Source of the DNA: a virus
IMG/VR virus record: IMGVR_UViG_3300025112_000105
Coordinates: 1 to 31,047 of that record
Length of the DNA: 31,047 nucleotides
Strand: one strand, 5' to 3'
Made by a program: the position numbers and the translations under genes. This document shows positions 1 through 7,597 of this stretch, one piece after another (the stretch's first letter is position 1; each line of letters opens with the position of its first letter). Below the pieces are notes generated by a model. That model saw nothing but the letters and a program-made list of their open reading frames with translations. It was not told where the DNA came from and did no database searches.

Positions 1-69
1 CCCCTGCCAATAGAGGTGGCGGGCGGCCATGCGTGGGGATTCTGTGAGTTCTAAGGCTGTCGTCGTCAT
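1..69 (-). CDS. P: Terminase large (ATPase) subunit, P2 gpP-like, N-terminus only
   Basis: Leftward reading from an ATG at 69 stays open for 23 codons to the window edge. It includes ARHLYWQG, which matches the start of P2-family gpP, the ATPase that packages DNA into the prohead. The gene diverges from the scaffold gene O, as in P2, where P and Q form a leftward late operon. Its start sits in GGCGGCATGA, the same ten bases found at the start of V. Only the N-terminus is present, so the Walker motifs cannot be checked. Identification rests on this short match plus gene order. Confidence 0.85.
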   Translation of the reverse strand, partial: MTTTALELTESPRMAARHLYWQG

Positions 70-89
70 GCCGCCAGCGTACCCGCCGC

Positions 90-161
90 GCGCGAAGCCC
101 ACGCCTGCCGTGGCTTGTCTTACCAATCCCGCACAACGCCAAAGCGTTGAGCCAAACGCGC
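90..161. promoter_or_regulatory. Divergent late promoters for P (leftward) and O (rightward) sharing one activator dyad
   Basis: A dyad TTGT-N14-ACAA lies at 115-136. Rightward it continues as ACAACGCC, then 15 bases, then ACGCGC at 156-161. Read leftward, the same dyad is followed by ACAAGCCA, 15 bases and TCGCGC (90-95 on the plus strand). The same spacing recurs ahead of V and FI. P2-family late promoters bind Ogr/Delta at a TGT-N12-ACA dyad near -55, so this is inferred to be the Ogr site, serving both directions here. The spacer is 14 rather than 12. No clear -10 hexamer was identified. Confidence 0.7.
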
Positions 162-213
162 TACACGCGGAACCTGAGCCCACACGAACAGCCACCCGCT
201 CAGGAAGCCCAAC

Positions 214-1026
214 ATGCCCAAGTCATTCCGCGTCGCCACCGAAGGCGCAACCACCGACGGCCGCGAGATCCAACGTGAATGGATCGAACAAATGGCCGCC
301 AACTACGACCCCAAAAAGTACGGTGCCCGCGTCTGGATGGAACATATTCGCGGCCTGACCGCCGATAGCATGTTCAACGCCCTGGGTGACGTGATCTCAG
401 TAGAAGCCCGCGAAGTGGAAGACGGCAAGCTCGCCCTGTTCGCAGAGATTGACCCCACCGACGAACTCAAGGCGATGAACAAAAAGCGCCAAAAGGTCTA
501 CAGCTCCATCGAGGTCAACCCCAAGTTTGGCGACACCGGCGAAGCGTACCTGGAAGGCCTGGCCGTCACTGATTCCCCAGCATCGCTCGGCACCGAGATG
601 ATCAAGTTCAGCCGCGAAGCGGGCAAAAGCTCACCGCTGGCAAGCCGCAAACAGCACGAAGGGAACCTGTTCAGCGAAGCGGTCGAGGTCGAGCTGGATT
701 TCAGCGAAGAGAAACCACCGGCCGCCGAGGGCCTGAAGTCCAAGATCGCCAGCCTGTTCAAACGCCACGACACCAAAACCACCCAAGGCTTTGAGGCATT
801 CCGTGCCGAGCTGGAAGGCACGCTGGAAGTGGTCGCAGAACACTACAACGCCCTGGCCGATGAGCTGGAAAGCCGCCCCACCGCCGAGCAGTTCGGCCAG
901 TTGCAGTCAGCCCACGACGATCTGAACAAGCGCTTCGAAGAGCTATACGCCCAGATCGACAGCACCCCGGACACCCCGCCGCGCACCCCAGCCACAGGTG
1001 GTGGCCAACAACTCACCGACTGCTAA
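214..1026 (+). CDS. O: Capsid scaffolding protein/prohead protease, P2 gpO-like
   Basis: 270 residues, close to the 284 of P2 gpO. This protein guides capsid assembly and carries a serine protease domain that cleaves itself and the capsid proteins. The N-terminus (PKSFRVATEGATTDGREI) and the stretch EGLAVTDSPASLGTEMIKFS are typical of gpO. The C-terminal third is predicted helical (FRAELEGTLEVVAEHYNALADE), as expected for the scaffold part. AGGAAG lies just upstream of ATG 214. First gene of the rightward late operon, directly before the major capsid gene. Confidence 0.93.
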   Translation: MPKSFRVATEGATTDGREIQREWIEQMAANYDPKKYGARVWMEHIRGLTADSMFNALGDVISVEAREVEDGKLALFAEIDPTDELKAMNKKRQKVYSSIEVNPKFGDTGEAYLEGLAVTDSPASLGTEMIKFSREAGKSSPLASRKQHEGNLFSEAVEVELDFSEEKPPAAEGLKSKIASLFKRHDTKTTQGFEAFRAELEGTLEVVAEHYNALADELESRPTAEQFGQLQSAHDDLNKRFEELYAQIDSTPDTPPRTPATGGGQQLTDC

Positions 1027-1069
1027 GCCCCGCTAGCTGCCGCCAACACATTCATTCAAGGGAAACACC

Positions 1070-2092
1070 ATGCGCACCGATACACGTAAAGCCTTTAACG
1101 CCTTCAAAAATCAGCTAGCAAAGCTGAACGGCGTCGAGAGCGCGGGCGAGCAGTTCAACGTCACGCCCAGCGTTCAGCAAACGCTAGAAACCCGCATGCA
1201 AGACAGCAGCGAGTTCCTATCACAAATCAACATGGTCGGCGTCGATGAGATCAAAGGGCAGAAAGTGGGCCTCGGCGTCACCGGCCCCATCGCCGGTCGC
1301 ACGAACACCGAAGAGAAAGACCGCGCCACCCGCGACGTCACCGAACTGACCGACAGCAGCTACGAAGCGGTCAGCACCGAGTTTGATACCCACATTCGCT
1401 GGGCGCAGCTAGATGCCTGGTCACGCTTCCCGGATTTTCAGGCGCGTATTCGTAACGCCATCCTGCAGCGGCAAGCGCTCGACCGCATCATGATCGGCTT
1501 CAACGGCACCGCGGCCGCCACGGAAACCGACCGCACCACAAACCCAATGCTGGAAGATGTGAACATCGGCTGGCTGCAGAAATACCGCACTCACGCGCCC
1601 GCCCGCGTGCTAACCGGCGGCGCGGCGGCAGGAAGTGTCACGGTGGGCGCTGGCGGTGATTATGAAAACCTCGATGCCCTGGTATTCGATGCCGTCAACG
1701 AAATGATCGACCCCTGGTACCGCGAGGACACTGCGCTGGTCGCCATCATGGGCCGCAAGATGCTAGCGGATAAGTATTTCCCGCTGATTCAACAGCACGC
1801 TGAAACACCAACCGAAAACCGCGCGCTAGATCTCATGATCAGCCAAAAGCGCGTGGGCGGCCTGCAGGCAGTGCGTGCACCGTTCGTGCCAGACGGCTCG
1901 ATCCTCATCACCTCGCTAGCCAACCTGTCGCTGTATTGGCAGCTCGGCAGCCGCCGCCGTTATGTCATAGACAACCCCAAGCGCAACCGCATCGAAAACT
2001 ACGAAAGCTCCAACGATGCCTACGTGGTGGAGGATTACGGCTTCGGCTGCCTGGTGGAGAACATCACTGAAGTAGCCACCGGGGGTGCGTGA
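1070..2092 (+). CDS. N: Major capsid protein, P2 gpN-like
   Basis: 340 residues, compared with 357 for P2 gpN, the HK97-fold shell protein whose N-terminus is removed by gpO during maturation. Family-typical stretches include MRTDTRKAFNAFKNQLAKLNGV at the start, FQARIRNAILQRQALDRIMIGFNG in the middle and RIENYESSNDAYVVEDYG near the end. AAGGGAAA precedes ATG 1070. Its stop overlaps the start region of M, consistent with translational coupling. Confidence 0.95.
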   Translation: MRTDTRKAFNAFKNQLAKLNGVESAGEQFNVTPSVQQTLETRMQDSSEFLSQINMVGVDEIKGQKVGLGVTGPIAGRTNTEEKDRATRDVTELTDSSYEAVSTEFDTHIRWAQLDAWSRFPDFQARIRNAILQRQALDRIMIGFNGTAAATETDRTTNPMLEDVNIGWLQKYRTHAPARVLTGGAAAGSVTVGAGGDYENLDALVFDAVNEMIDPWYREDTALVAIMGRKMLADKYFPLIQQHAETPTENRALDLMISQKRVGGLQAVRAPFVPDGSILITSLANLSLYWQLGSRRRYVIDNPKRNRIENYESSNDAYVVEDYGFGCLVENITEVATGGA

Positions 2093-2772
2093 TGAAAAGC
2101 CCAGCCCGTAAACACTTCGAGCGGGTGTCCGCCGCGAAAGCGGCGGGCACCGCCACCCCAGGCGAGCAGCAACAAGGCGAGCAGTACGAACTTCACGCTC
2201 ACGCGCTATACGAAGCCCGCCGCACGCTGAAAAAGATCAAGTCGACTCAGGCAAAGATCGAAGAAAAGCGAAAGATGCTGCCTGACTTCATGCCCTACGT
2301 GGACGGCGTTCTATCAGAAGGCAAAGGCGCAAAAGACGACGTGCTAATGACGCTAATGATCTGGTGCATCGACGTGGGCGATTATGAAAAAGCGCTAGAA
2401 ATTGGAGCCTACGCAATGAAGCACGGTATTGATACGCCCGACCAGTTCGACCGCGACACCGTCAGCATCCTGGCCGAAGAGATCGCCGAAGGCGTCCGCG
2501 CATCGCTTGAAAAAGAAGGTGCCGATGCCGACGCGCTCGCTAACGTGATGGCGCGCACCGTAGCGGTCGTTGGCGACCACGACATGCACGACCAGATCAA
2601 GGCCAAGCTCCACAAGAGCTACGGCTACGCCCTGCGTGCCGCAGAAGACCCAGAAGGCGCGCTCGAGCAGCTCAAGCAAGCGCTGTCGCTCAACGAGCGA
2701 ATCGGCGTCAAGCAGGATATCCAGCAGCTTGAACGCCAAATCAAGAACGCCGGTGGCAAGGCAGGCGCCTAG
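2092..2772 (+). CDS. M: Terminase small subunit/endonuclease, P2 gpM-like
   Basis: About 226 residues; P2 gpM is 247. It binds cos DNA and partners with gpP in cutting and packaging. The opening (KSPARKHFERVSAAKAA) and MTLMIWCIDVGDYEKALEIGAYAMKHG are characteristic of the family. The frame also opens with GTG at 2089 immediately before ATG 2092. I chose the ATG because it overlaps the N stop by one base and has a G-rich stretch (GGGGGTG) at usual distance. A gap of about 105 bases without a recognisable signal separates it from L. Confidence 0.9.
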   Translation: MKSPARKHFERVSAAKAAGTATPGEQQQGEQYELHAHALYEARRTLKKIKSTQAKIEEKRKMLPDFMPYVDGVLSEGKGAKDDVLMTLMIWCIDVGDYEKALEIGAYAMKHGIDTPDQFDRDTVSILAEEIAEGVRASLEKEGADADALANVMARTVAVVGDHDMHDQIKAKLHKSYGYALRAAEDPEGALEQLKQALSLNERIGVKQDIQQLERQIKNAGGKAGA

Positions 2773-2877
2773 CTACCCAACCGAGTCGCACCCCGACGGC
2801 AAGGGGGCACCGCCAAGCAAGGGCTCCAAGCCTCGCGCGAAGCGGTCCACCCCCTTCTTTCTTAACAGGTGGTCAGC

Positions 2878-3339
2878 ATGATTGCCCACGGCAGCAACCC
2901 AGCAAGCCCGCCGCTAGAAACGATAGGCAACAACGGCTTTTGGCCCGATATAGACCCCAACGAATTCAAAGACAAAGAGCGCGTGCATAACGTCACGCCG
3001 CCGCGCCTGCGGCAATCGCTGCGAGCCGCCATGGCCGATGTGAACCGCCAGTTGGCCGACTACCAGCACGCACAGCAGCAAGCCGGGCGCATGGCCTGCG
3101 ATGCCATCCCGCCTGAGATCTGGCAAACGCCAGGCGATATTCAACTGCTGTATACCCGCGCCGTTTACGCCCAAGCCCAAGCGGATCTGTTGGAGCGCTA
3201 CCGCGATGCCTCCGCTACTGGCAAAGGCGACGAACGCGGCGAAGCCAAAGACCTGGCCGCCGACGACTACCGCGCCGATGCCCGTTGGGCCATCGCAGAG
3301 CTGACCGGCATCAATCACACCACGGTCGAGCTGATATGA
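2878..3339 (+). CDS. L: Head completion/stabilisation protein, P2 gpL-like
   Basis: 153 residues, near the 169 of P2 gpL, a head-completion protein added after packaging. Supporting stretches are NNGFWPDIDPNEFKD, the pattern VTPPRLRQSLRAAMADVNRQL and the helix QLLYTRAVYAQAQADLLERYRD, all usual for the family. The frame could begin at GTG 2869, but that codon lies within the likely ribosome-binding sequence ACAGGTGG, so ATG 2878 is preferred. The stop overlaps the X start in ATGA. Confidence 0.88.
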   Translation: MIAHGSNPASPPLETIGNNGFWPDIDPNEFKDKERVHNVTPPRLRQSLRAAMADVNRQLADYQHAQQQAGRMACDAIPPEIWQTPGDIQLLYTRAVYAQAQADLLERYRDASATGKGDERGEAKDLAADDYRADARWAIAELTGINHTTVELI

Positions 3340-3551
3340 ACCGCGTCGTGCGCGCTCACCAGGGCGAAACGTTAGACGCTCTGCTCTACCGCGTGTACGG
3401 CAGAACCGCCGCCATCACCGAGCAAACGCTCACGCTCAACCCGCACCTGGCAGAACAAGGCCCGGTGCTCAAAGAGGGAACGCCGGTCACGCTGCCGCCA
3501 CCACCGGACACCCGCGAAACCAAACAGCCACGCATCCAGCTTTGGAACTGA
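3336..3551 (+). CDS. X: Tail protein X, P2 gpX-like
   Basis: 71 residues from ATG 3336, which overlaps the L stop. P2 gpX (67 residues) is a small essential tail protein with a LysM-like fold. The pattern VRAHQGETLDALLYRVYGR followed by NPHLAEQGPVLKEGTPVTLP matches that fold. Position between L and the lysis cassette is as in P2. A start 51 bases further upstream is possible in frame, but it would bury the L stop and adds an arginine/histidine-rich stretch unlike the family. Confidence 0.88.
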   Translation: MNRVVRAHQGETLDALLYRVYGRTAAITEQTLTLNPHLAEQGPVLKEGTPVTLPPPPDTRETKQPRIQLWN

Positions 3552-3559
3552 GGGAGCCC

Positions 3560-3763
3560 ATGAGCCACCCGTATGAAATCACCACCGAAAGCGTCAAAGC
3601 CGCGCCCCCGGCCATCGTCTCGCTGCTGCACGTCGGCGGCATGACGCCCGCCGATTGGGTCACGGTGCTCACGCTGCTCTATCTCGCGCTACAAATCGGG
3701 CTGCTGGTACCGCGCTACCTCACCCGCCTGCGAAACTACTGGGAGAACCGCCGTGGGTCTTAA
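3560..3763 (+). CDS. Putative holin, single membrane segment
   Basis: 67 residues from ATG 3560, with GAGGGAGC just upstream. One strongly hydrophobic segment lies at about residues 36-54 (VTVLTLLYLALQIGLLVPR), followed by a basic C-terminus (RLRNYWENRR). It sits where P2 has its holin gene and overlaps the lysozyme start by 11 bases, so it is inferred to time lysis. Because the lysozyme looks like a SAR type, this may act as a pinholin that depolarises the membrane. The sequence does not resemble P2 gpY. Confidence 0.65.
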   Translation: MSHPYEITTESVKAAPPAIVSLLHVGGMTPADWVTVLTLLYLALQIGLLVPRYLTRLRNYWENRRGS

Positions 3764-4238
3764 AACCAAACTCGGCGTTAGCCTCGCCGCCGGTGCCATC
3801 AGTATCGCCACCGCCGTGGTGTCGTTTTATGAAGGGTACGAGCCCACCGCCTACCGCGACCCCGTGGGCATCCCCACCATTTGCTATGGCCACACCGCCA
3901 CGGTGCGCATTGGGCAAACGCTCAGCCCAACCGAATGCACCGCCCTGCTGCAGCAAGATCTCGACCACGCCTTCGCGGTGGTGGATCGCCGCGCACAGGT
4001 CGAGCTTCCAGAGCCCACCCGCGCCGCGCTCGCCTCGTTCGTTTACAACGTGGGGGAAGGCAACTTCGCCCGCTCCACCCTGCTGCGCAAGCTCAACCGG
4101 GGCGATGTTCGCGGTGCCTGCCACGAGCTTAGCCGCTGGGTCTACGCCGGTGGCCGCAAGCTCAACGGCCTGGTGAACCGCCGCACCACTGAAAAAGAGA
4201 TCTGCCTGGCAGGGTTAGAACAGGAGGCCACCCCATGA
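3753..4238 (+). CDS. Endolysin, GH24 lysozyme with signal-anchor-release N-terminus
   Basis: 161 residues. The catalytic triad of the T4/P21 lysozyme family is exact: Glu27, Asp36 and Thr42 with 8 and 5 residues between them (EGYEPTAYRD...GIPT). The first 25 residues form a weakly hydrophobic, Ala/Gly/Ser-rich segment (LGVSLAAGAISIATAVVS), the hallmark of SAR endolysins that are exported by Sec and later released from the membrane. It starts with GTG 3753 inside the end of the holin gene, with GGGAGA upstream. It cleaves peptidoglycan to lyse the cell. Confidence 0.93.
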   Translation: MGLKTKLGVSLAAGAISIATAVVSFYEGYEPTAYRDPVGIPTICYGHTATVRIGQTLSPTECTALLQQDLDHAFAVVDRRAQVELPEPTRAALASFVYNVGEGNFARSTLLRKLNRGDVRGACHELSRWVYAGGRKLNGLVNRRTTEKEICLAGLEQEATP

Positions 4239-4669
4239 CCCGCCTACTCGCCGCCCTCGCCATCCTCGCCCTGGTGCTGCTGGTCACCTGGGCGCTGTGG
4301 CAGCGCACCTACGCCGCCGAAGCCCGCGCGGATCTCGCCGAACAGCAGCTCGCCCAATCACAGCAGCGGGAAGCAGAAAGCAAGGTGGTGATCGATGCGC
4401 TCTGGGAAAACGCCATGCGCCTAGAAAGCCAGCGCCGCGCCCTGGCGGATCAGCAAGCCGCCCTCACCCGCACTGCCTCACACCGCCTGGCCACCATCGA
4501 GGAACTCCAATATGAAAACGCCACGCTACGCGCTTGGGCTAGCACCTCTTTGCCTAGTGATGTTATCCGGTTGCGCCGCCGCCCCGCCGTCACCGGCGCC
4601 GCTGCTTACCATCAATCAGTGCGCGACCCCGAGCCCTTGCACCCTGCCAGCGAGCCACCCGCGCAATAA
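4235..4669 (+). CDS. Inner-membrane spanin (Rz/LysB-like)
   Basis: 144 residues beginning in the lysozyme stop. An N-terminal membrane segment (residues about 4-22, LLAALAILALVLLVTWALW) is followed by a long periplasmic coiled coil (AEARADLAEQQLAQSQQREAE...), the architecture of Rz-type i-spanins, which fuse inner and outer membranes at the end of lysis. The Rz1-like gene starts inside it in the +1 frame and runs past its end, as in many phages. The C-terminal part beyond the Rz1 start is shaped by the dual coding. Confidence 0.88.
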   Translation: MTRLLAALAILALVLLVTWALWQRTYAAEARADLAEQQLAQSQQREAESKVVIDALWENAMRLESQRRALADQQAALTRTASHRLATIEELQYENATLRAWASTSLPSDVIRLRRRPAVTGAAAYHQSVRDPEPLHPASEPPAQ

Positions 4670-4772
4670 CGGCGAACTGCACCTGCAGCTAGAACGCACC
4701 GAAGCCGCCTGGGCACAGTGCGCCGCCGAAGTAGACGCCATCATTCTTTGCCACCAGGAAGGCACCCAATGA
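4512..4772 (+). CDS. Outer-membrane spanin lipoprotein (Rz1/LysC-like), overlapping Rz
   Basis: 86 residues in the +1 frame relative to Rz, sharing about 158 bases with it. The N-terminus is a lipoprotein signal peptide with lipobox LSGC, giving a lipidated Cys21, then a Pro/Ala-rich segment (AAAPPSPAP), both typical of Rz1. The mature part is about 66 residues and ends in a helix (LHLQLERTEAAWAQCAAEVD) that could meet the Rz coiled coil. It probably sits in the outer membrane and completes the spanin bridge. The stop overlaps the R start. Confidence 0.88.
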   Translation: MKTPRYALGLAPLCLVMLSGCAAAPPSPAPLLTINQCATPSPCTLPASHPRNNGELHLQLERTEAAWAQCAAEVDAIILCHQEGTQ

Positions 4773-5254
4773 TCAAGCTCCAATCCCTACGCCAACACCT
4801 GCTCGCATCGGTCGAAGAGCTGCGCCTCAATCCCGAGCAGCTCCACACCTTCGTGAACGATGGGAAAGTGAAGTTCGCGCGCGGCACCAACCTGAGCCAC
4901 CAGTACGCCGTCGATGCCCAAATCATCATCACCGACTACAGCGGCAGCCTCGATACCGTCATGATCCCGCTACTGCAGTGGCTCAACACCTACCAGCCGG
5001 ATCTCATCGAAGATGAGGCGGTGCAAATCGAGGCCGAGATTCTCAGCAACACCCATTGGGATCTTGCTCTTACCGTCCGCCTCACCGAACGCGTCGTCGC
5101 AAACGTGGATTGCAGCACAGGCAGCATCAACGCAGAGCACCGGATGCCAGCATTCCCCGCCGATGCCTGCGCCGCCAAACACTGGCAGCTCTACATCAAG
5201 CACCCCGAAAATGCAGAGCATGACCTTGTAGCGGAATGGGATAGCCCCGAATGA
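4769..5254 (+). CDS. R: Tail completion protein, P2 gpR-like
   Basis: 161 residues from ATG 4769, which overlaps the Rz1 stop; P2 gpR is 155. The opening MIKLQSLRQHLLASVEEL and the central MIPLLQWLNTYQPDLIED are typical of this tail-completion family. It acts with gpS at the head-proximal end of the tail. An in-frame start 51 bases earlier would only add basic residues, so it is not used. It is coupled to S by a four-base overlap. Confidence 0.9.
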   Translation: MIKLQSLRQHLLASVEELRLNPEQLHTFVNDGKVKFARGTNLSHQYAVDAQIIITDYSGSLDTVMIPLLQWLNTYQPDLIEDEAVQIEAEILSNTHWDLALTVRLTERVVANVDCSTGSINAEHRMPAFPADACAAKHWQLYIKHPENAEHDLVAEWDSPE

Positions 5255-5718
5255 GCGCAGATCTCGAACAAGAGCTAAAGCAGCTGGATAACTGGCTAAC
5301 GCCGCTAATCGAAAAGCTCACGCCAAAAGAGCGCCGCGTATTAGCCCGCGAAGTGGCGCGGGATCTGCGTATTGCCAACCGCGAACGTATCAAAGCCCAA
5401 ACCAATCCCGACGGCACACCGTTTGAGCCACGCAAACAGCTACGCGGCCGAAGCGGAGCCATCCGCCGCAAAGCGATGTTCACGGGACTGCGCACGGCCA
5501 AATACCTCAAGATCAAAACCACCGCCGACGAAGCCGCAGTGGGCTTTTTGGGTCGCGTCGCCCGCATCGCCCGCGTGCATCACTACGGGCTGCGCGACCG
5601 CGTAGAAAAAGGCGGGCCACAGCACCAATACGCCCGCCGCGAACTCATCGGCATCACCGCCAAAGACGCCGACCGCATCGCGGAAAGCGTCCTGAACCAC
5701 CTCTCGCCACCCAGCTAA
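5251..5718 (+). CDS. S: Tail completion protein, P2 gpS-like
   Basis: 155 residues; P2 gpS is 150. It forms the terminal ring of the contractile tail. Supporting features are the start LEQELKQLDNWLTPLIEKLTPKERRVLARE..LR, the NPDGTPFEPRK motif and the later ARIHHYG-like stretch (RIARVHHYGLRDRV), all standard for the family. Last gene of the O operon. About 80 non-coding bases follow, which hold the next late promoter. Confidence 0.92.
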   Translation: MSADLEQELKQLDNWLTPLIEKLTPKERRVLAREVARDLRIANRERIKAQTNPDGTPFEPRKQLRGRSGAIRRKAMFTGLRTAKYLKIKTTADEAAVGFLGRVARIARVHHYGLRDRVEKGGPQHQYARRELIGITAKDADRIAESVLNHLSPPS

Positions 5719-5729
5719 TACACCGCCGC

Positions 5730-5776
5730 TTGTCCTGCCGGGCTGGCACAACGCCCACCGCTACCCATTCGCGCGT
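5730..5776 (+). promoter_or_regulatory. Late promoter of the V operon with Ogr-type activator dyad
   Basis: TTGT-N14-ACAA at 5730-5751, then ACAACGCC, 15 bases, and GCGCGT at 5771-5776. Every spacing equals that at the P/O and FI promoters. The dyad centre is 56.5 bases before the V ATG. In P2, Ogr sites are centred near -55, so transcription might begin at or next to the V start codon. The activator is probably the Ogr-like protein encoded at 26402-26731. Confidence 0.75.
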
Positions 5777-5796
5777 AGCCATCGCAGCATGGCGGC

Positions 5797-6366
5797 ATGA
5801 ACAACGTCGCCGAACTACTCCGCCTCATTCAAAACCTGATCCGCTTCGGTGCCATCGCCGAGGTGGACCACGGCGCGGCGGGTGAACGCCTGCCCACCGT
5901 GCGCGTGCGCTCGGGGGATCTGCTCACCGGCTGGCTGCCGTGGGCCGGTGGCCGCGCGGGCACTACCCGCGATTGGAACCCGCCCACCGTTGGCGAGCAG
6001 GTAATGATCCTCTCCCCCGGTGGGGATCTCGCCAACGGCGTGGCCATGCCCAGCCTATTCCAATTCAGCGCCCAGCCACCGACCAACGACCCCGGCAAAA
6101 TCAGCCGCGAGTTTCCCGATGGCGGGCTAATTGAGTACGACCACGAACGCCAAGTGGTGCGTATCAACCTACCCGGCCGCTTAGAGATCACCGCCCCCAG
6201 GGGCACGCAGTGGGTAGGCGGCATCCAGCACCAAGGCGATATGCAACGCGAGGGCAGCTATCAGCAAAACGGCGGCACCCATACACATAACGGCAAAAAC
6301 ACCGGTAGCGACCACAAGCACAGCGGCATTCAGCCCGGCCCCGCAAATACAGGAGCGCCCATCTAA
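5797..6366 (+). CDS. V: Baseplate spike/assembly protein, P2 gpV-like
   Basis: 189 residues; P2 gpV is 211. It forms the membrane-piercing tail tip. The OB-like N-terminal domain is recognisable from VRVRSGDLLTGWLPW...PTVGEQVMILSPGGDL, followed by FPDGGLIEYDHE and a C-terminal strand region. The end carries a His-rich segment (THTHNGKNTGSDHKHSG) typical of the iron-binding spike tip. The start ATG lies in GGCGGCATGA without a strong purine-rich ribosome site. Confidence 0.94.
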   Translation: MNNVAELLRLIQNLIRFGAIAEVDHGAAGERLPTVRVRSGDLLTGWLPWAGGRAGTTRDWNPPTVGEQVMILSPGGDLANGVAMPSLFQFSAQPPTNDPGKISREFPDGGLIEYDHERQVVRINLPGRLEITAPRGTQWVGGIQHQGDMQREGSYQQNGGTHTHNGKNTGSDHKHSGIQPGPANTGAPI

Positions 6367-6704
6367 TGCCCGGCATGAACGTCCAAACAGGCAAGCGGCT
6401 AGATGGCATCGACCACATCCGCCAAAGCGTGGCCGACATCATCACCACGCCCATCGGCTCCCGCGTCATGCGCCGCGACTACGGCAGCCTAGTGCCCGAG
6501 CTGCTCGATATGCCCATGAATGACGCCCTACTCATGCAGGTCTACGCCGCCACCATCATCGCCGTCACCCGCTGGGAACCGCGTATCCAGATCACCGGCG
6601 CGCGCCGCACCGTCAACACCCAGCAGCACGGTGCCGTGGTGATCGAGCTGCAGGGCAAAACCATTAACGGCCAGCCGTTGAGCGTAGGAGTACCCATTGC
6701 ATGA
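6366..6704 (+). CDS. W: Baseplate wedge protein, P2 gpW-like (gp25 family)
   Basis: 112 residues; P2 gpW is 115. It belongs to the T4 gp25-like baseplate wedge family. The stretch HIRQSVADIITTPIGSRVMRRDYGSLVPELLD is a near-perfect family signature, with the conserved EPRI motif (WEPRIQITGA) after it. Its start shares a base with the V stop and its stop overlaps the J start. It helps trigger sheath assembly and contraction. Confidence 0.95.
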   Translation: MPGMNVQTGKRLDGIDHIRQSVADIITTPIGSRVMRRDYGSLVPELLDMPMNDALLMQVYAATIIAVTRWEPRIQITGARRTVNTQQHGAVVIELQGKTINGQPLSVGVPIA

Positions 6705-7597
6705 ACAACGCCATCGACCTCTCCCAACTCCCCGCGCCCAACGTCATCGAGCCGCTGGACTATGAAACCCTGCTGGCCGAGCGCAAAGCGCGGCTGATCG
6801 CGCTGCACCCCGAAGAGGAGCGGGAAGCCGTGACCGAGCTGCTCGCGCTGGAATCCGAACCCACGGTGAAGCTGCTGCAGGAGAACGCCTACCGCGAGCT
6901 ACTACTACGCCAGCGCATCAATGAAGCCGCCCGCGCCGTGATGATCGCCTTTGCCAACGATGAGGATCTCGACCAGCTTGGGGCCAACCTCAACGTGAAA
7001 CGCCTGGTGCTGGACGCAGGCGACCCCACCGCCATTCCGCCGGTACCGCCCACTCTGGAAAGTAACCGCGACTACCGCGCCCGTATTCAGCTCGCCTTTG
7101 AAGGGTTATCGGTGGCAGGGCCAAGCGGGGCGTATGAGTATCAAGCCATCAGCGCCCACCCCAGCGTGCTGGATGTCTCGGTAGCCAGCCCGGAACCCGT
7201 GGAAGTCGTGCTCACCATTCTCTCCCGCGAAGCCGGTGGCCAGCCCAGCCAAGCGGTGCTGGAAGCCGTGCGCAAGCGCGTGGATGAACGCCGCCCGCTG
7301 ACGGATCGCGTCACCGTGCAGGCCGCCACACTGCTGCCGTTCAGCATCACGGCGGTGCTGGCCTTACGCACCGGCCCCGACCCCGCCGTGATTCGTGAGC
7401 AGGCCCGGCAACAGCTAGCAGCGTATGTGGAAGCCCGCCATCGGCTAGGGGCGTGGATCACCCGTTCAGGCGTTCACGCCGCCCTCACCGTGGAAGGCGT
7501 CGAGCGCATTACGTTGGAAGGCTTTAGCGAAATCCTCGCCGCTCAGCACCAGGCACCGCACTGCACCGGCATCACCCTACAAACGGAGGGCGTATGA
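6701..7597 (+). CDS. J: Baseplate wedge protein, P2 gpJ-like
   Basis: 298 residues, nearly the length of P2 gpJ (302). It is the large wedge subunit related to T4 gp6. Typical stretches include VIEPLDYETLLAERKARL, AYRELLLRQRINEAARAVMIAFA, the DEDLDQLGANLNVKR motif and FEGLSVAGPSGAYEYQA. It is overlapped by W before and I after, so the V-W-J-I block is preserved as in P2. Confidence 0.95.
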   Translation: MNNAIDLSQLPAPNVIEPLDYETLLAERKARLIALHPEEEREAVTELLALESEPTVKLLQENAYRELLLRQRINEAARAVMIAFANDEDLDQLGANLNVKRLVLDAGDPTAIPPVPPTLESNRDYRARIQLAFEGLSVAGPSGAYEYQAISAHPSVLDVSVASPEPVEVVLTILSREAGGQPSQAVLEAVRKRVDERRPLTDRVTVQAATLLPFSITAVLALRTGPDPAVIREQARQQLAAYVEARHRLGAWITRSGVHAALTVEGVERITLEGFSEILAAQHQAPHCTGITLQTEGV

